Assembly (NCBI GenBank): GCA_002396125.1
Contig: DGWL01000084.1
Coordinates: 1-9,503 of the forward strand
Reading direction: 5' to 3'
DNA length: 9,503 bases
DNA from: Porphyromonadaceae bacterium UBA4259
GTDB lineage: Bacteria; Bacteroidota; Bacteroidia; Bacteroidales; Muribaculaceae
The stretch's first letter is position 1. Each line of letters opens with the position of its first letter. The notes under the pieces were generated by a model. That model had not been told where the DNA came from and ran no database searches. It saw only the letters and a program-made list of their open reading frames with translations. A program made the position numbers and the translations under genes. Of the stretch, positions 6,959 to 9,503 are shown piece after piece.

Positions 6959-7034
6959 CATCGCAAGCATTAGTGTTTACTCGCCATTTACTCCGCTCCC
7001 ATGGACACAACACAATGAACATAGAGAGTTATTG

Positions 7035-7157
7035 AGAAAAACGGGCTCGAAGCTCTAAGCACAATGCAGGCAACACACATTATTATTTACCTGAATATCC
7101 ACACTAGAAAAAACAGAAAAACGGGTAGCCTCTTGCACAAGATAGGCTCTAAACACA
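7035..7157 (+). repeat. Duplicated two-part motif in the second leader
   Basis: AGAAAAACGGG occurs at 7035-7045 and exactly 80 nt later at 7115-7125. Each copy is followed by a second shared element, GCTCTAAGCACA (7052-7063) or GCTCTAAACACA (7146-7157). The gap between the parts is 6 nt in copy one and 20 nt in copy two. In copy two the gap folds into a hairpin: AGCCT/AGGCT (7127-7131, 7144-7148), with inner CTT/AAG pairing (7132-7134, 7139-7141) after a 2-nt bulge. This looks like a repeated RNA binding or pairing element; the role is unknown. Confidence 0.55.
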
Positions 7158-7216
7158 AAAAATGAAAGAAGAGAAACACAATTAAAATAATGTCAATTAA
7201 TGAACTAATTTTTTAT

Positions 7217-7248
7217 TTTGAAGTTTAATCACATAAATTGTTTACTGT
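7217..7248 (+). promoter_or_regulatory. Conserved pre-ATG block, copy 2
   Basis: This 32-nt block before the second susC ATG is the same as 1626-1658 except for one missing A. The identity continues into the first codons (ATGAAGAGACT). There is no Shine-Dalgarno sequence. Confidence 0.65.
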
Positions 7249-9503
7249 ATGAAGAGACTGTTATCTACTCTCATGGCAGTGTGCCTCATTGCTTTAGGTG
7301 CCTCTGCCAGCAAGACCGTTAAAGGTAAGGTCCTGAGTGCAACCGACAATGAGCCCCTCATTGGCGCCATGGTGCAAGCTGTGGGCTCTAATCAAGGCAC
7401 TGCGACCGACATTAACGGTGAATTCACAGTAACCGTCAACGACAACGTGACTCAGCTTCGCGTAAGTTATGTGGGTTACACACCACAGACCGTTGCGGTT
7501 GCAAGTTATGTAACAGTAGTCCTCGAGGAAGAAAACAACACTCTTGAAGAAGTGGTTGTTACTGCCATGGGTATCACCCGCAAGCAGAAGTCGCTGGGCT
7601 ACGCCGCACAACAGGTGAAAGCCGAAGACATCACCGCCGCTCACACCAGCGATGCCATGAACTCGCTCAGCGGTAAGGTTGCCGGCCTCCAAGTGCAATC
7701 AACATCAAGCGACCCCGGTTCGGCCAACTCGGTTGTAATTCGCGGTTTCAGTTCTATCAACGGTAGCAACCAGCCACTCTATGTTGTGGATGGCGTGCCC
7801 TTGATGAGCACCACACTCACCAGCAGCAACGACGAGCTGGGAGGTGGCCACGCACTGGCAGCCGGCGGTATCGCCAACATCTCGCCCAACGACATCGAGA
7901 GCATGACAGTGCTCAAGGGTGCAGCCGCTACCGCACTCTATGGTAGCCGCGCCGCCAACGGTGTGATCATCGTCACCACCAAGCAAGGTAAGAAGGGCGA
8001 GGGCAAGAACTTCTCGATTGAGTACAACGGTAGTCTCCAGGCCCGCCAGGTGAGCCTCCTGCCCAAGTTCCAAAATGGCTGGGGCCAGGGCTGGAACGGT
8101 GGTCAAACCTACATTGAGAACGGCTCGTGGGGTCCCGCGCTCGACGGCTCTACTCAAATCTATGGTCCCATCTGGAACCACCAGCAGCTCATCCACGAGT
8201 ACAGCGCCAAGAAGGACAACGTGAAGGACTTCTTCGACATTGGCTGGTCTCACAACCACGCTATCGCGTTCAGCGGCGTGTCGGCCGACAACGCGGTTAA
8301 CTACTACCTCTCCTACAACTACCTGGGCGACAATGGTATCATGCCAACCAAGGCCGACACCTACACACGTCACACCCTCGACTTCCGCGGCGGCTACAAG
8401 GCCACCGACTGGCTCAAGCTCACTTCTTCAATCAGCTACGCCAAGTCGAAGACCGACCAGGTGGGCAGCTTCCAGGGAACATCGGTAATCGACGGTCTCT
8501 TTGAGCTTCCACGCGACGTGAGCATCGTGGACATGAAGGACATCAGCATCCCATTCTTCACTCCCGAGGCCTATCTCACCCCCTATGGCATCACCAACCC
8601 CTACTGGGCTATCGCCAACAACTACAACCACCTCGACTCTAAGCAGGTGCGCGGTAAAGTGCAGGCCGACATCAATCCCATCAAGGACTTGACCCTCACC
8701 TATCGCTTTGGTTTCGACTACACCGACTATGACCGCAAGGTGGGCTATCCACAGATTAATCTCGACGATGCCCTCATCAACGAGGACTACGGCTACGCTC
8801 CCAGCAACATGAACCAGGATGGCTGGGTAAATGCCACCTATGCTCGTCGTCACGAGATTAACCACGACTTCCTGGCCGACTACACCCGCAATTTCCTCAA
8901 CGACAAGCTGAGCCTTGCCGCAATTGCAGGTGTGAACATGAACGAGCGTTACCACACCGCTATGGGCGGACAGACCGACGGCCTCACCTTCGAGACCGGA
9001 TTCTGGGACCTGAGCAATGGTGCCACCCGCTCGGCATTGAGCGAGGCTCAAAGCAAGCGCCGCCAGGTAGCACTCTTTGGCGACATCACCCTGGGCTGGG
9101 ACGACATGATTTATCTTAACCTCACCGGCCGCAACGAGTGGTCGTCGACCCTGCCAATGGGCGCCAACAGCTTCTTCTATCCCGGCGCTACCTTGAGCTG
9201 GATTTTCACCCGCGTGATTCCACACAACGATATTCTCACATTTGGTAAGGTGCGCCTGGCCTATGGTAAGACCGGTAACGACGCCGACCCCTACATGGTT
9301 AATCCTCGCTACGTGCAGGCCTATGCCAACGGCTACTACAGCGGTACCACCATCGAGTTCCCGTTTGGCGGCCTCAACGCCTTCCAGGCAGCAAGCACTG
9401 CCGGCTCGTCGAGCCTGAAGCCCGAGATGACAACCGAGTTTGAGGCCGGTCTCAACCTGGTGTTCTTCAACAACCGATTGAACATCGACGCCACCTACTA
9501 CAC
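7249..9503 (+). CDS. susC: Second SusC/RagA-family TonB-dependent transporter (3' partial)
   Basis: The frame opens at ATG 7249 and runs to the window edge without a stop, giving 751 visible residues. Features in order are a signal peptide (1-20, cleavage after GASA), a carboxypeptidase-regulatory-like domain (about 22-92), a TonB-box-like TLEEVVVTAMG (98-108), and a plug with VVIRGFSSING (from about 162), LYVVDGVP and VLKGAAATALYGSRAANG (221-238). The first half of the barrel follows. Compared with the first SusC, the plug has about 17 extra residues between VDGVP and ISPNDIES, including DELGGGHALAAGG, a form common in one SusC subgroup. The first 92 residues are about 65/92 identical to the first SusC, and the later sequence is much more different. 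Third-position GC in hand-counted samples rises from 23/40 codons at the start to 30/40 at about 8041-8160. A susD partner is expected just beyond the window. The substrate is unknown. Confidence 0.95.
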   Translation, partial: MKRLLSTLMAVCLIALGASASKTVKGKVLSATDNEPLIGAMVQAVGSNQGTATDINGEFTVTVNDNVTQLRVSYVGYTPQTVAVASYVTVVLEEENNTLEEVVVTAMGITRKQKSLGYAAQQVKAEDITAAHTSDAMNSLSGKVAGLQVQSTSSDPGSANSVVIRGFSSINGSNQPLYVVDGVPLMSTTLTSSNDELGGGHALAAGGIANISPNDIESMTVLKGAAATALYGSRAANGVIIVTTKQGKKGEGKNFSIEYNGSLQARQVSLLPKFQNGWGQGWNGGQTYIENGSWGPALDGSTQIYGPIWNHQQLIHEYSAKKDNVKDFFDIGWSHNHAIAFSGVSADNAVNYYLSYNYLGDNGIMPTKADTYTRHTLDFRGGYKATDWLKLTSSISYAKSKTDQVGSFQGTSVIDGLFELPRDVSIVDMKDISIPFFTPEAYLTPYGITNPYWAIANNYNHLDSKQVRGKVQADINPIKDLTLTYRFGFDYTDYDRKVGYPQINLDDALINEDYGYAPSNMNQDGWVNATYARRHEINHDFLADYTRNFLNDKLSLAAIAGVNMNERYHTAMGGQTDGLTFETGFWDLSNGATRSALSEAQSKRRQVALFGDITLGWDDMIYLNLTGRNEWSSTLPMGANSFFYPGATLSWIFTRVIPHNDILTFGKVRLAYGKTGNDADPYMVNPRYVQAYANGYYSGTTIEFPFGGLNAFQAASTAGSSSLKPEMTTEFEAGLNLVFFNNRLNIDATYY

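Larger units (their letters stand above)
6965..7248 (+). other. Long 5' leader of second susC transcript
   Basis: From the predicted start near 6965 to the ATG at 7249 is about 284 nt, almost the same as the first susC leader. The middle of the sequence is not obviously alignable between the two. It contains an imperfect internal repeat pair (7035-7063 and 7115-7157), an A-rich stretch, and the conserved pre-ATG block. No recognised riboswitch or convincing leader peptide is present. Confidence 0.5.

Noticed and set aside
7162..7185. Possible 7-codon leader peptide (MKEEKHN)
   Set aside because: It is very short, in A-rich sequence where such frames arise by chance, with no ribosome site, no biased residue run and no counterpart in the other leader.
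1626..7248. Active susC shufflon
   Set aside because: The repeats are in direct, not inverted, orientation and no site-specific recombinase gene is in the window, so an inversion system is not supported. Only past recombination is proposed.
8428..9225. Long open frame on the minus strand (265 codons), with another at 7705-8373
   Set aside because: Both lie antiparallel to the clear second SusC coding frame, whose codon bias keeps the opposite strand open. Their translations are Val/Gly/Ala-rich with no recognisable domain.

Overview
The window reads as chromosomal DNA from a gut-type Bacteroidota, order Bacteroidales, probably near Muribaculaceae or Prevotellaceae. The order is supported by SusC/SusD outer-membrane nutrient uptake genes, -7 promoter boxes of the TAnnTTTG form, and susC starts with no Shine-Dalgarno sequence. 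The family-level guess rests on general look only.

Layout, all genes on the + strand: (1) 1-888 is the 3' end of a secreted protein with two beta-sandwich-like segments and a C-terminal dockerin module, closed by a strong hairpin terminator at 944-978. (2) 979-1658 is a non-coding stretch with four inverted repeats, a Bacteroidales-type -7 box at 1358-1365 and a leader of about 287 nt. (3) 1659-4793 is a complete susC-like TonB-dependent transporter. After 22 nt comes (4) a complete susD-like surface lipoprotein gene, 4816-6390, and a strong terminator at 6458-6486. (5) 6487-7248 is a second non-coding stretch with short direct repeats, a well-formed promoter at 6927-6958 and a leader of about 284 nt. 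(6) 7249-9503 is a second susC-like gene cut by the window edge; its susD partner would be expected just downstream.

The SusC/SusD pair should form a two-part outer-membrane importer: SusD is the ligand-binding lid and SusC the TonB-driven channel. No glycoside hydrolase, sensor/regulator or sigma/anti-sigma pair is visible, so the substrate cannot be assigned (glycan, glycopeptide or peptide are all possible).

The most noteworthy structure is that the two susC loci share a 5' cassette: a promoter block, a leader of nearly equal length, a 32-33 nt block directly before the ATG, and the signal peptide plus carboxypeptidase-regulatory-like domain (about 65 of the first 92 residues identical by hand count). 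The middle of the leaders and the barrel regions are much more different. This suggests duplication or recombination of a control-and-targeting module onto different transporters. I saw no RNA genes, CRISPR array, insertion sequence or recombinase.
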